Below are positions 54,730-62,399 of a DNA stretch of 64,000 nucleotides, one piece after another. Position 1 is the first letter of the stretch; the number at the start of each line of letters is the position of its first letter. Both the position numbers and the translations under genes were made by a program. The notes beneath the pieces are model-generated. The model made no database searches. It was not told where the DNA came from and worked only from the letters and a program-made list of their open reading frames with translations. Source of the stretch: Nocardia sp. NBC_01329 (GTDB lineage: Bacteria; Actinomycetota; Actinomycetes; Mycobacteriales; Mycobacteriaceae); the NCBI RefSeq assembly GCF_035956715.1, contig NZ_CP108381.1, positions 6,108,001 to 6,172,000 on the forward strand, written 5' to 3'.

Positions 54730-55484
54730 CCGAGAAGTACACCACCGTCAAACCACTGTTCGCCACCGTCGGCGCCACCGACGCGGTCTACACCGCGGTC
54801 GTGGACGCGGTGAGTCAGGTACGTGGGCGGGCAACCGATGTCAACGGCCGGGTCGACGAGGCTCGTGAGCGCTTCGCGGGCCTGCCGGCCGATGTGCAGA
54901 CCCAGTTCGAGCAGATCCGCGCCCGGTTGTCCGAACTGCCCTCCGAACTGCCGGAGGACCTGGCCGAACTGCGGGAGAAGTTCACCAGCGAGGAACTACG
55001 CAAACTCGCCGAGCAGTACTACCGTCAGGTGCTCGACATCTACGCCGATCTCGCGGTCCGCGGTGAAGAGACCGTCGAGCGGCTGCGTGCGAACCATCTG
55101 GTCGAGGAGCAGGTCGGCCGGGTGGAGACCCTGTACAAGGACGCCAGCAGCCGGGCCGAGGAAGTTTTCGGCCGGGTGAACGGGTTGATCGGCCGGGCGA
55201 AGCCCGAATCCGAGCCCGAATCCGAGCCCCCCGCGCGCACCCCGGCCGCCGCCCCTGCCGCCCCGGAGGTCGTCGAAGCCGAAGTGGTCGAGGTCGCGCC
55301 CAAGGTGGCTCCCGAGCCCGTGTCCGAGGTGGCTCCCGAGCCTGTGTCCGAGGTGGCTCCCGAGCCTGTGCCCGCGCCGCCGGTGAAACCGGCTCCCGCG
55401 ACGAAGACGCCTCCCGCCGCCAAGAAGGCTCCGGCCGCCAAGAAGACCGCTCCGGCCAAGAAGGCCGCGCCGAAGAAAGCGTGA
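54726..55484 (+). CDS. hbhA: Heparin-binding hemagglutinin (HBHA)
   Basis: A 252-residue surface-associated protein. Residues about 1-165 are a long helical coiled-coil segment (YTTVKPLFATVGATDAVYTAVVDAV... VEEQVGRVETLYKDASSRAEEVFGRV), as in mycobacterial HBHA. A Pro/Glu/Val linker contains PEPVSEVA repeats from a 24-bp duplication, and the last 35 residues are a Lys/Ala/Pro tail (KKAPAAKKTAPAKKAAPKKA), the heparin-binding region. It binds host glycosaminoglycans in mycobacteria and has also been tied to lipid inclusions. A hairpin follows. Confidence 0.92.
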   Translation: MTEKYTTVKPLFATVGATDAVYTAVVDAVSQVRGRATDVNGRVDEARERFAGLPADVQTQFEQIRARLSELPSELPEDLAELREKFTSEELRKLAEQYYRQVLDIYADLAVRGEETVERLRANHLVEEQVGRVETLYKDASSRAEEVFGRVNGLIGRAKPESEPESEPPARTPAAAPAAPEVVEAEVVEVAPKVAPEPVSEVAPEPVSEVAPEPVPAPPVKPAPATKTPPAAKKAPAAKKTAPAKKAAPKKA

Positions 55485-55502
55485 CCTGCTGATTCCGGCG
55501 CC

Positions 55503-55535
55503 GCGCCCCCGTGCACGTGCAGTGCGTGGGGGCGC
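55503..55535 (+). terminator. Hairpin after hbhA
   Basis: GCGCCCCC pairs with GGGGGCGC; an inner GCAC/GTGC pair extends the structure. It lies 18 bp after the stop. No T-tract. Confidence 0.7.
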
Positions 55536-55553
55536 TGCTCCTATCATGGTGGG

Positions 55554-55850
55554 GTGGAACACGTGTATGGCTTGACCGGGTGGATCATGGCCGCGCTGTG
55601 GCTGCTGGCGGCGAGTGCGACCGTTTTTGCGCTGGTGCATGCCGTGCGCCAGCGTTCCGATGCGTTCACCGCGGTCGACAAACTGACAAAACCGATCTGG
55701 CTGGGCATCCTCGGGGTGGCGATTCTGCTGCTCCTGGTCAATTTCCTCAACTTGGGTCTGCTGGCGTTCATCGCCATCATCGCGACCGGTATCTACCTGG
55801 CCGATGTGCGGCCGAAGGTGGACGAGGTGCAACGCGGTCCCCGCTGGTAG
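55554..55850 (+). CDS. DUF2516 family membrane protein
   Basis: A 98-residue protein with an N-terminal membrane helix (LTGWIMAALWLLAASATVFALVHAV) and a second hydrophobic region of two helices (IWLGILGVAILLLLVNFLNLGLLAFIAIIATGIYLADV). It corresponds to M. tuberculosis Rv0476, which also follows hbhA. Function unknown. GTG at 55554 is used because no ATG lies near the domain start. Confidence 0.85.
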   Translation: MEHVYGLTGWIMAALWLLAASATVFALVHAVRQRSDAFTAVDKLTKPIWLGILGVAILLLLVNFLNLGLLAFIAIIATGIYLADVRPKVDEVQRGPRW

Positions 55851-55972
55851 CTGTGTTTATTTGCGGCGCCTTCGGCGCATGCGACGTGCGGTCGGCCATC
55901 CGCGGAATGTGACCTGCTGAGCACCTTCGGCCAAGGGCGGGACGGTCCTCGACCTTGGTGGGCCTCGTAAAG
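55851..55972 (-). repeat. Dispersed intergenic repeat, copy 6 (type B, inverted, core deleted)
   Basis: Begins right after the DUF2516 stop with CTGTGTTTATTTG and a GC hairpin, then GCATGCGACGTGCGGTCGGC, GTGACCTGCTGAGCACCTTC and GGGCCTCGTAAA. It is the reverse complement of 53958-54148 with the GAACGGC core block missing. Confidence 0.8.
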
Positions 55973-56305
55973 CGGTGAGGATGGGTGTGGCCCCGCAGCG
56001 CTTGGTCCTGACCCGTCGTAAAACAGTGGCGCAGGTGGGGCGGCTTTCAGGGGGGATCGGTGAGAGTCGGCGCGATGTCTGTGTTGATGGTCCGGCGGGG
56101 GTGTGGCGGTCGCGGGTGCAGCAGAAGATAGGTGTGCGGGGAGGGTGTCGGATTCTGTGACGCCTTCGTTGTTGTGACCTGTGGGAAAGGTCGGCGAGTT
56201 CGAGCTGTCGGCGCGGTGAGATCGCCTCGATTCCGGTGTGCGTGCTGGCGGGCTACCACTCCACGCGTTACTGTGTCATTCGGTAACACAAAGGAGTGTG
56301 TGTTG
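55973..56305. other. Spacer with a possible promoter region only
   Basis: No gene is supported; short ORFs lack ribosome sites. Near its end, GTTAC and GGTAAC flank an 11-base spacer (56266-56287), a weak inverted repeat just before the ribosome site of the hydrolase gene. Confidence 0.35.
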
Positions 56306-57349
56306 ATGCGTGCGACTGTGCCGAAAGCGCTGACTGCCCTCGTCGATCAGCTCGACGGGCTGTTCGAGGTGCATCGTGCGGGGCTGCGCACCCGCGGCGG
56401 CTATCGCAATCCGGCCTTCAATCCGCCGCAGGCCGAACATCAGGTGATCGGTGTGCGCGCCGCGGACGGGGCTCGGCTGCGGGTCCACGCTTACGGGCCG
56501 GAGGACGCCCGGCCGGTGATACTGATCCACGGCTGGACCTGCAGCCTCGAATATTGGAACCCGCAGATCAATGCCTTCGCGGGGCAGTACCGGGTCATCG
56601 CCTTCGATCTGCGCGGGCACGGCGAGAGCGAGTTCGGCACCCCGGATCAGCTCGACTGTCACCTGCTCGCCGACGATCTCTGCTCTGTACTCGACGCTGT
56701 GCTGCGACCGGGTCAGCGGGCTGTCCTGGTCGGTCACAGTCTCGGGGCGATGACTCTGCAGGCCTGGGCCGGGAAGTATCCGCAGCGGGTCGTCGACCAG
56801 GCCGCGGCTGTACTGCTGGCCAACACCGGACCGCATTCGCTGGTCGCCGAGACCACTGTGGTGCCGTTCTTCAACCGGCCGCTGCCGCTACTGAACCGGA
56901 TGGTCCCGCTGCCGGCCTGGCTCGGCCGCAACGGGCTGAGTGCCCGGATCGTCTTTCCGCCGGTGGCTGCCGTGCGGTGGATCTTCGCCCGCCAGATCAT
57001 GAGCCCGGACGCCGACCCGGAGTCGATCGAGTTCGGCATGAACATCGTGCGCTCCTGCCGGGCGCGGATCCGCTCGGAGTTCGGGTTGCTGCTCGCCGAG
57101 ATGGACCTCGGGGACGCGGCGCGCCAACTGGTGGTGCCGACCACGGTGGTGGCGGGGACGGCCGACGATATGACGCCGGCGGTGCACGCCGAGCAGATCG
57201 CCTGCTGGCTCCGGGAGACCGGCAGCCTGGTGCAGTTCGTTCTGCTACCCACCGGTCATCTGGGCAATCTGGAGGAAATCGAGAGGTTCGACGAAATCCT
57301 CGACGAGGTGCTCACCTCGGTGCGTGAACCGGCCGAAGCGACGGGCTGA
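56306..57349 (+). CDS. Alpha/beta hydrolase
   Basis: A 347-residue hydrolase with HGWTCSLEYW (oxyanion), DLRGHGES, nucleophile GHSLGAM, acid in AGTADDMTP and His in PTGHLGNLE. A lid of about 90 residues lies between. It is like non-haem haloperoxidase/epoxide-hydrolase type enzymes of mycobacteria; substrate unknown. GTG, TTG and ATG occur consecutively in frame (56300-56308); the ATG with AAAGGAG nine bases upstream is chosen. It converges with purU. Confidence 0.87.
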   Translation: MRATVPKALTALVDQLDGLFEVHRAGLRTRGGYRNPAFNPPQAEHQVIGVRAADGARLRVHAYGPEDARPVILIHGWTCSLEYWNPQINAFAGQYRVIAFDLRGHGESEFGTPDQLDCHLLADDLCSVLDAVLRPGQRAVLVGHSLGAMTLQAWAGKYPQRVVDQAAAVLLANTGPHSLVAETTVVPFFNRPLPLLNRMVPLPAWLGRNGLSARIVFPPVAAVRWIFARQIMSPDADPESIEFGMNIVRSCRARIRSEFGLLLAEMDLGDAARQLVVPTTVVAGTADDMTPAVHAEQIACWLRETGSLVQFVLLPTGHLGNLEEIERFDEILDEVLTSVREPAEATG

Positions 57350-57356
57350 CCCGCGC

Positions 57357-58247
57357 TCAGGAGAACACGACGGTGCGCCGCCCGTGCACCAGCACGCGGC
57401 TCTCCAGATGCCAGCGCAGGCCGCGCGCCAGCACCACCCGCTCGATATCGCGGCCCTCGCGGACCATATCGGTGACGCTGTCGGCATGGTCGACGCGGAT
57501 CACGTCCTGTTCGATGATCGGACCCGCGTCCAGTTCGGCGGTCACGTAGTGGCAGGTGGCGCCGATGAGTTTGACGCCGCGGACGAATGCCTGGTGATAA
57601 GGGCGGGCGCCGACGAACGAAGGCAGGAAGCTGTGGTGGATATTGATCGCCCGCCCGGCCCAGTGCTCGCACAGGTGCTCGGGTAGTACCTGCATGAACC
57701 TGGCCAGCACCACCGCGTCCGGAGCATGGGAATCCACCAGTTCACGGACCTGTTCGAAGGCCGGCCCACGTTCGGACGGGTCCTTCGGGAACGGAACATG
57801 GTGGAACGGGATACCGTGCGCCTCGGTGATCGCTGCCAGATCGAGATGATTACCGATCACAGCTTCGATGGTGGCCGGAAGTTCCCCGGAGCCGGCACGG
57901 CCGAGCAGATCGTGCAGGCAGTGTCCCTCTCTGCTCACCAGCACTACCGCCCGGCGCCGCACTCCCGAATCGTGGACCTGCCATTCGGTCGCCGGGCCGA
58001 GACCGGCGGCAACCCCCTCGAATCGGCTGCGCAACTCTTCCACCCCGAACGGCACGGTCGAGGCTTTGATGGACTGCCGGGTGAAGAACCAGCCGGTCTC
58101 GAGGTCGGAGTGGTAACCGGCCTCCAGGATGGAGCCCCCGAATTCGGCGATGAACGAGGTGATGGCGGCGATGATGCCCGGGCGGTCGGGACAGCCCAAG
58201 GTGAGCACGTAGCGGCGGCCGTCGGGAGCGGGAGCTGCGGAAACCAT
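57357..58247 (-). CDS. purU: Formyltetrahydrofolate deformylase
   Basis: A 296-residue enzyme that releases formate from 10-formyl-THF, feeding formate to PurT-type purine synthesis and balancing the one-carbon pool. An ACT domain occupies about 10-90 (LTLGCPDRPGIIAAITSFIAEFGGSILEAGYHSD); the formyltransferase-fold domain follows with RFMQVLP, the catalytic NIHHSFLPSF and ELDAGPIIEQD. AGGATGA precedes the ATG at 58247. Confidence 0.95.
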   Translation of the reverse strand: MVSAAPAPDGRRYVLTLGCPDRPGIIAAITSFIAEFGGSILEAGYHSDLETGWFFTRQSIKASTVPFGVEELRSRFEGVAAGLGPATEWQVHDSGVRRRAVVLVSREGHCLHDLLGRAGSGELPATIEAVIGNHLDLAAITEAHGIPFHHVPFPKDPSERGPAFEQVRELVDSHAPDAVVLARFMQVLPEHLCEHWAGRAINIHHSFLPSFVGARPYHQAFVRGVKLIGATCHYVTAELDAGPIIEQDVIRVDHADSVTDMVREGRDIERVVLARGLRWHLESRVLVHGRRTVVFS

Positions 58248-58348
58248 GAGGTCATCCTGACAGTAAGGGTGCCGGCCGGTCAGCGCGACTCCGCCCTCGC
58301 GGCCGGCGGGGAGCGCAGGACCCACACCGGCGTGGATCGGCAGCGTTG

Positions 58349-58897
58349 TCACAGTTCGTAGAAGGGTCCGGCGTAACGGAATTCGCCGATGATCCGGGAG
58401 TCGTAGGCGCTCAACGGCCTGATCTGAAAATGGCTCGCCCATTCGGGGCGATCGGGGACAACGCCCAGCCGCTCGCCCGGCTGGAAACCGAACCTGGGGT
58501 AGTACTCGAGACTGCCGAGCAGGCCGACAAGCGGTTCGTCCAGCGCATCGGCGGCGCCGAGCGCGGCGTGCATCAGCGCCGAACCCACTCCGCCGCGCTG
58601 CCCCTCCGGAAGCACCCCGATGGGCCCGAGCGCCAGAACGGGAAACGGGCCCACGGTGGCCCGGGTGACGCAGACATGTCCGACGACGGTCTCGCGGTCC
58701 ACCGCGACCATGGACAGCGTGGGAATCCAGCCGGGATCGGTGCGCAGCCGGGCCAGCAGTTCGACCTCCGGCGGCGCCTCCACCGGGCCGTCGGCGGCCG
58801 CGGGGCCGTCCGTCGCGTAATGCGGGGCGAAGGCGCTTCGGTGCACGGCTGCTACCGCGTCGGTGTCGACGGCTCGTTCGCGGCGGATCAGCAACAT
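58349..58897 (-). CDS. GNAT family N-acetyltransferase
   Basis: A 182-residue acetyltransferase of the YhbS-like branch. It opens MLLIRRERAVDTDAVAAVHRSAF and has the acetyl-CoA motif A, GPIGVLPEGQRGGVGSALMHAAL (about residues 91-113), then GLLGSLEYYPRFGFQPG. Substrate unknown. The start at 58897 fits the family N-terminus and has GAGAGG just upstream. It is divergent from deoC with 89 bp between. Confidence 0.88.
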   Translation of the reverse strand: MLLIRRERAVDTDAVAAVHRSAFAPHYATDGPAAADGPVEAPPEVELLARLRTDPGWIPTLSMVAVDRETVVGHVCVTRATVGPFPVLALGPIGVLPEGQRGGVGSALMHAALGAADALDEPLVGLLGSLEYYPRFGFQPGERLGVVPDRPEWASHFQIRPLSAYDSRIIGEFRYAGPFYEL

Positions 58898-58986
58898 CGT
58901 CCTCTCGTCGGAAGGCGATACGAGTGTGCGCGAGGAGTTCGAGGCGCGCAACGGAATTCGCCGCGGATGTGCCAGACTTTCGTCCT

Positions 58987-59655
58987 ATGGCCGATTCCAT
59001 ATCGCTGACCAGGCCCGAGGTGGCCGCAATGATCGACCACACGCTGCTCGCCCCGGAGGCGACCAGCGCGGATGTTACCGCCGCCGTGGCCGAGGCCCGG
59101 GAACTCGGCGTATACGCGGTATGCGTTTCGCCGGCCGTACTGCCCGTACGAGCTCCGGGGCTGGTGGTGGCGACCGTTGCGGGATTTCCCTCCGGGAAAC
59201 ATCATTCGCTGGTCAAGGGCGCCGAAGCGCGGCTCGCGGTGGAGCAGGGTGCGGCCGAGGTCGATATGGTGATCGATCTCGGCGCGGCGGTCTCGGGCGA
59301 TTTCGCGGCGGTTCTCGCCGATATCATCGTGGTGCGCGAGGCTATTTCGGAGCGGGCGCTGCTGAAGGTGATCATCGAATCCGCCGCGCTGACCGACGAA
59401 GCGATTGTCGAGGTGTGCCGGACCGCCGAACGCGCGGGCGCCGATTTCGTGAAGACCTCCACCGGATTCCATCCCGCCGGAGGCGCCGATGTGCGTGCGG
59501 TCCGGCTGATGGCCGAAACCGTCGGCGGGCGATTGGGGATCAAGGCCAGCGGTGGAATCCGGACCGCGGCCGCGGCCGCGGAGCTGATCGCCGCGGGCGC
59601 CACCCGGCTCGGGCTGTCCCGGTCCCGGGCGGTGCTCGAGGGTTTCCCCGCCTGA
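58987..59655 (+). CDS. deoC: Deoxyribose-phosphate aldolase
   Basis: A 222-residue class I aldolase that splits 2-deoxyribose-5-phosphate into glyceraldehyde-3-phosphate and acetaldehyde. The Schiff-base Lys is in ADFVKTSTGF, the second Lys of the proton relay in GIKASGGIR, and the active-site Asp in VDMVIDLG. It corresponds to M. tuberculosis Rv0478. ATG at 58987 has no good ribosome site; CAGACT lies eight bases upstream, so the mRNA may be leaderless. Confidence 0.95.
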   Translation: MADSISLTRPEVAAMIDHTLLAPEATSADVTAAVAEARELGVYAVCVSPAVLPVRAPGLVVATVAGFPSGKHHSLVKGAEARLAVEQGAAEVDMVIDLGAAVSGDFAAVLADIIVVREAISERALLKVIIESAALTDEAIVEVCRTAERAGADFVKTSTGFHPAGGADVRAVRLMAETVGGRLGIKASGGIRTAAAAAELIAAGATRLGLSRSRAVLEGFPA

Positions 59656-59668
59656 TCGCCGGCGGGAC

Positions 59669-60391
59669 TCAGCAGGTCGCATCGCCCTGGGCGGCCGGCA
59701 GTTCGGTCGGGCCGCCCCGCAGGTCCACCTCGATGCCGCTGCCGGTGACTCGCAACGCGCTCGGCTCCAGGCCCATCGGGTAGGTCTGCAAGCTCTCGGT
59801 CATCAAATCCACCACACCCTGGACCAGCTCATCGGGCACCCCGATGCCCAGGAACTGCGCTTGGGACACCGCGATATCGACTTTCCCGTCCTGTATCTGC
59901 GGGGTGAGTTGCATGGCTCCGAAACCACCCAGCACCTTCATCGTGAGCTGCCCGGTATCGGGATCGGACTGCACATCGCTGACCAGGCCCTGCAACGTCT
60001 GGGAGATACCGGAGTTGCTCCAGGTGACGTCGGCGTTCGAACTCCCGACCGAGCTGCCACTGTTGCTCCCCTCGGCCATCTCGATATCGTGGAACTGGGC
60101 GTGGACCTGCATATCGACAGCCGGGCCGAATTCGTCGCCCTTACTGTCGACATCCATCCGTGAGACCTTGCCGTCCACCCAGGTGAGGAGTAGCGGTTTC
60201 GCGCCGAAGCCGACGTCGATCTGCGATCCCATCTCTTTCTCGAACTGCGAACTGATACAGCTCGCGATTCTGTGCCGCGCATACGCTTCGCCGCCGATCA
60301 GCGCGGCCACCACGAGCACGATCACGGTGACCAGGACGATCACGACGGTCCGGCGACTGGCCTTCGGGGCAGACAGGGACTTGGTGGGCAT
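59669..60391 (-). CDS. DUF2993 (LmeA-like) lipid-binding envelope protein
   Basis: A 240-residue protein with an N-terminal membrane anchor or signal (VVIVLVTVIVLVVAALIGGEAY, about 15-37) and a DUF2993 domain, TULIP-like, outside the membrane. A Ser/Gly-rich insert (SNSGSSVGSSN) lies mid-domain. In mycobacteria LmeA (Rv0817c type) helps mature phosphatidylinositol mannosides, and the positional counterpart here is Rv0479c. AACAAT ends seven bases before the ATG. It converges with deoC. Confidence 0.87.
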   Translation of the reverse strand: MPTKSLSAPKASRRTVVIVLVTVIVLVVAALIGGEAYARHRIASCISSQFEKEMGSQIDVGFGAKPLLLTWVDGKVSRMDVDSKGDEFGPAVDMQVHAQFHDIEMAEGSNSGSSVGSSNADVTWSNSGISQTLQGLVSDVQSDPDTGQLTMKVLGGFGAMQLTPQIQDGKVDIAVSQAQFLGIGVPDELVQGVVDLMTESLQTYPMGLEPSALRVTGSGIEVDLRGGPTELPAAQGDATC

Positions 60392-60509
60392 ACTCGAGAT
60401 TGTTCACGATGATTCTGTGCCGGCTCTGTGGCCCGGTTGTGGGCTGATGGTGAAGGTTCCGACGTCAGCGGCGGTTGGGCCCAATGATTTGTGATTTAGA
60501 TCACGATTA

Positions 60510-61319
60510 TTATTCCGCCTGTCCGGCGGGAGCGACCGTCGACCACGGAACGCTCAGGACATTGTCCCGAAGTCGTCGCCGGTAATCGTGTACCGGAAAT
60601 CCCTCTTCCCGCAGGATGTCCGCCGCCGCACGCCAGCGCACGCGCGGCCCGAAAACGGCCAGCGGCGCGGTATGCGACCAGGCCCGGTCGGCCGCGGCGA
60701 GCAGAGCGTGCACCCGTTCACCCGGCACATTGCGGTGGATCAGTGCCTTCGGGAGACGTTCGGCAAGATCGGACGGCCGCGCGACGGTGAACGGATCCCA
60801 TGCGAGAGTCAGTGTGCGCGGGCCCGAACCGTCCAGAACCACCCAGGCGCACCGGCGGCCCAGCTCGTCACAGGTGCCCTCGATCAGCAGCCCGCCGGGC
60901 GCCAGCCCGGAAAGAATCGCCGACCACGCCCCGGGCACCGCCGATTCCGGATATTGCCGCAGCACATTGAACGCGCGGACCAGCACCGGACGCATACCCG
61001 CCAATTCGAAACCACCGCGGGCGAAGAACACGCCGTCACGAGCGGGCACCACCCGCGCCGGGTCGATCTCCAACCCCACCACCCGCACATCCCGGCGCAC
61101 GCGGCGCAACCGGGTGGCCAACTCGAGCGTCGTCCACGGCCGACCACCGTAACCGAGATCCACCACCAGCGGATCGCTGGCCCGGCGCAGCACTTCGGAG
61201 ATCCGTGGATCTCCGATCAGCTGCCGGTCACTGCGGCGGAGCCGGTTGGTTCCGGTGGTGCCGCGGGTGACGGTGCCGAGCGGAACACTCAGCCGCCCGG
61301 TTTTTGCTCGTCCAGCCAT
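60510..61319 (-). CDS. SAM-dependent methyltransferase-like protein
   Basis: A 269-residue protein with a Rossmann methyltransferase core: DPLVVDLGYGGRPWTTLELATRL (motif I-like), VVGLEIDPARV (II), a middle LVRAFNVLRQYPE and GLAPGGLLIEGTCDELGRRCAWVVL. The substrate is unknown; C-terminal residues are rich in basic and aromatic side chains. The ATG at 61319 overlaps the upstream DUF2505 gene by 31 bp. A shorter start inside the frame is not obvious. Confidence 0.75.
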   Translation of the reverse strand: MAGRAKTGRLSVPLGTVTRGTTGTNRLRRSDRQLIGDPRISEVLRRASDPLVVDLGYGGRPWTTLELATRLRRVRRDVRVVGLEIDPARVVPARDGVFFARGGFELAGMRPVLVRAFNVLRQYPESAVPGAWSAILSGLAPGGLLIEGTCDELGRRCAWVVLDGSGPRTLTLAWDPFTVARPSDLAERLPKALIHRNVPGERVHALLAAADRAWSHTAPLAVFGPRVRWRAAADILREEGFPVHDYRRRLRDNVLSVPWSTVAPAGQAE

Positions 61320-61804
61320 TTCTGGGTCACTTCGGCCTCGGCGCGGAACAGATCCACCAGATTCACCAGCATGAGCTGCTCCAGCCGCGGACCCATCATC
61401 GGGATGAACACTTTGGCTTCCGAGGACATCCGCATAGTGCAACCGGTCTCGGTCGGGAACAGACGTGTCGTACCGGCCAGGCTGCCGGGCCCGGCGGGTA
61501 TCGACGCCGAATATTTGCCCTCGACCTCCGGTCCGAACGGCCCGAAGCTCTCCTTGCGGGTGATGACCATATCCTTGCGCATCACCGACTGCGCGACCTC
61601 GGGCAGCATCTCCCGCGGCAGGATGTGGTGCAGGACCACTTCGAGACCGTGCTCGCTCACGTCCAGGCTGACGACCTCGTTCGGCGAGTACTTCCGCATC
61701 TCGACCATCCGGGCCTCCCAATAGTCCCGGTCGGTCAGCGCCGCGTACAGCTCTTTGGTGGTGTGCAGCGGGTAGCGGGCGGAGTAGTCCAGTCGGCGAG
61801 CCAT
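61289..61804 (-). CDS. DUF2505 protein, copy 1
   Basis: A 171-residue SRPBCC-like single-domain protein (ARRLDYSARYPLHTTKELYAALTDRDYWEARMVEMRKYSPNEVVSLDV...). It shares layout with the next upstream gene: same opening, DYWEARM against QYWQDRI, VSLDV in both, and the closing T/WLDEQ against TWIAEQ. TAACCT ends seven bases before the ATG with no Shine-Dalgarno, so it is probably leaderless. Confidence 0.87.
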   Translation of the reverse strand: MARRLDYSARYPLHTTKELYAALTDRDYWEARMVEMRKYSPNEVVSLDVSEHGLEVVLHHILPREMLPEVAQSVMRKDMVITRKESFGPFGPEVEGKYSASIPAGPGSLAGTTRLFPTETGCTMRMSSEAKVFIPMMGPRLEQLMLVNLVDLFRAEAEVTQKWLDEQKPGG

Positions 61805-61886
61805 GGGCGGTAGGTTACCGTCCGGACCGGCCCGAGCCGAGGGAGGCCGGGCGGGCTCCAGCCGCCGAACCCGCGGTCGCCGGGCA

Positions 61887-62375
61887 CTACCGCTGTTCGG
61901 CGATCCAGGTGTTGGTGAACTCGGTCTCCTCGGCCAGCAGCTCGGTGAGACGTTCGCCGATGGCCTCCTCGATCTTGCGGCCGAACAGCGGGACCTTCAC
62001 CTCGATCGTGCCGGAGATCTCGGCGACCGCGCCGGTGGGCTCGTCGGTGGCGGTGATGGAACCGCGGACCTCCGCGGGTGCCCCTTCGACCCGCGCCTCG
62101 AAGCTACCGGTGGCGCCCGTCCACAGTTCGGTGCGCGGAATGATCAGGTCGCCGGGACGCACAGCGGTGATGGCGGGCGGCAGCAGATCGGCGGGGATGG
62201 ACTGCACGACCTCGACCCGCACCTGCTCGCCCTCGACGTCCAGCGAGACGAAGCGGGCTTCGGGCCCGCCCACCGCGGCGATCCGGTCCTGCCAGTACTG
62301 CTCGGTGCAGAGTGCCTCGCGTACCGCGGCGACCGAATGAGAGTAGTGAGCCGTATACGCAAGCGCTGTAGCCAT
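61887..62375 (-). CDS. DUF2505 protein, copy 2
   Basis: A 162-residue paralogue of the preceding gene and the counterpart of M. tuberculosis Rv0481c next to murB. Opening ATALAYTAHYSHSVAAVREALCTEQYWQDRI, middle EVVQSIPADLLPPAI, end ETEFTNTWIAEQR. It likely binds a hydrophobic ligand. Its ATG is only 24 bp from the murB GTG on the other strand. Confidence 0.88.
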   Translation of the reverse strand: MATALAYTAHYSHSVAAVREALCTEQYWQDRIAAVGGPEARFVSLDVEGEQVRVEVVQSIPADLLPPAITAVRPGDLIIPRTELWTGATGSFEARVEGAPAEVRGSITATDEPTGAVAEISGTIEVKVPLFGRKIEEAIGERLTELLAEETEFTNTWIAEQR

Positions 62376-62383
62376 GACCGGAC

Positions 62384-62393
62384 ACGCTACCGT
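62384..62393. promoter_or_regulatory. Overlapping divergent -10 boxes of DUF2505 and murB
   Basis: On the + strand TACCGT (62388-62393) ends six bases before the murB GTG at 62400; on the - strand TAGCGT (62384-62389) ends eight bases before the ATG at 62375. They share two bases, so only one polymerase can occupy the site at a time. Both mRNAs would be leaderless. Confidence 0.55.
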
Positions 62394-62399
62394 CTGGTC

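Noticed and set aside
55975..56160. 61-aa frame after the DUF2516 gene
   Set aside because: No ribosome site, atypical codon use, and it begins at the end of a repeat copy.
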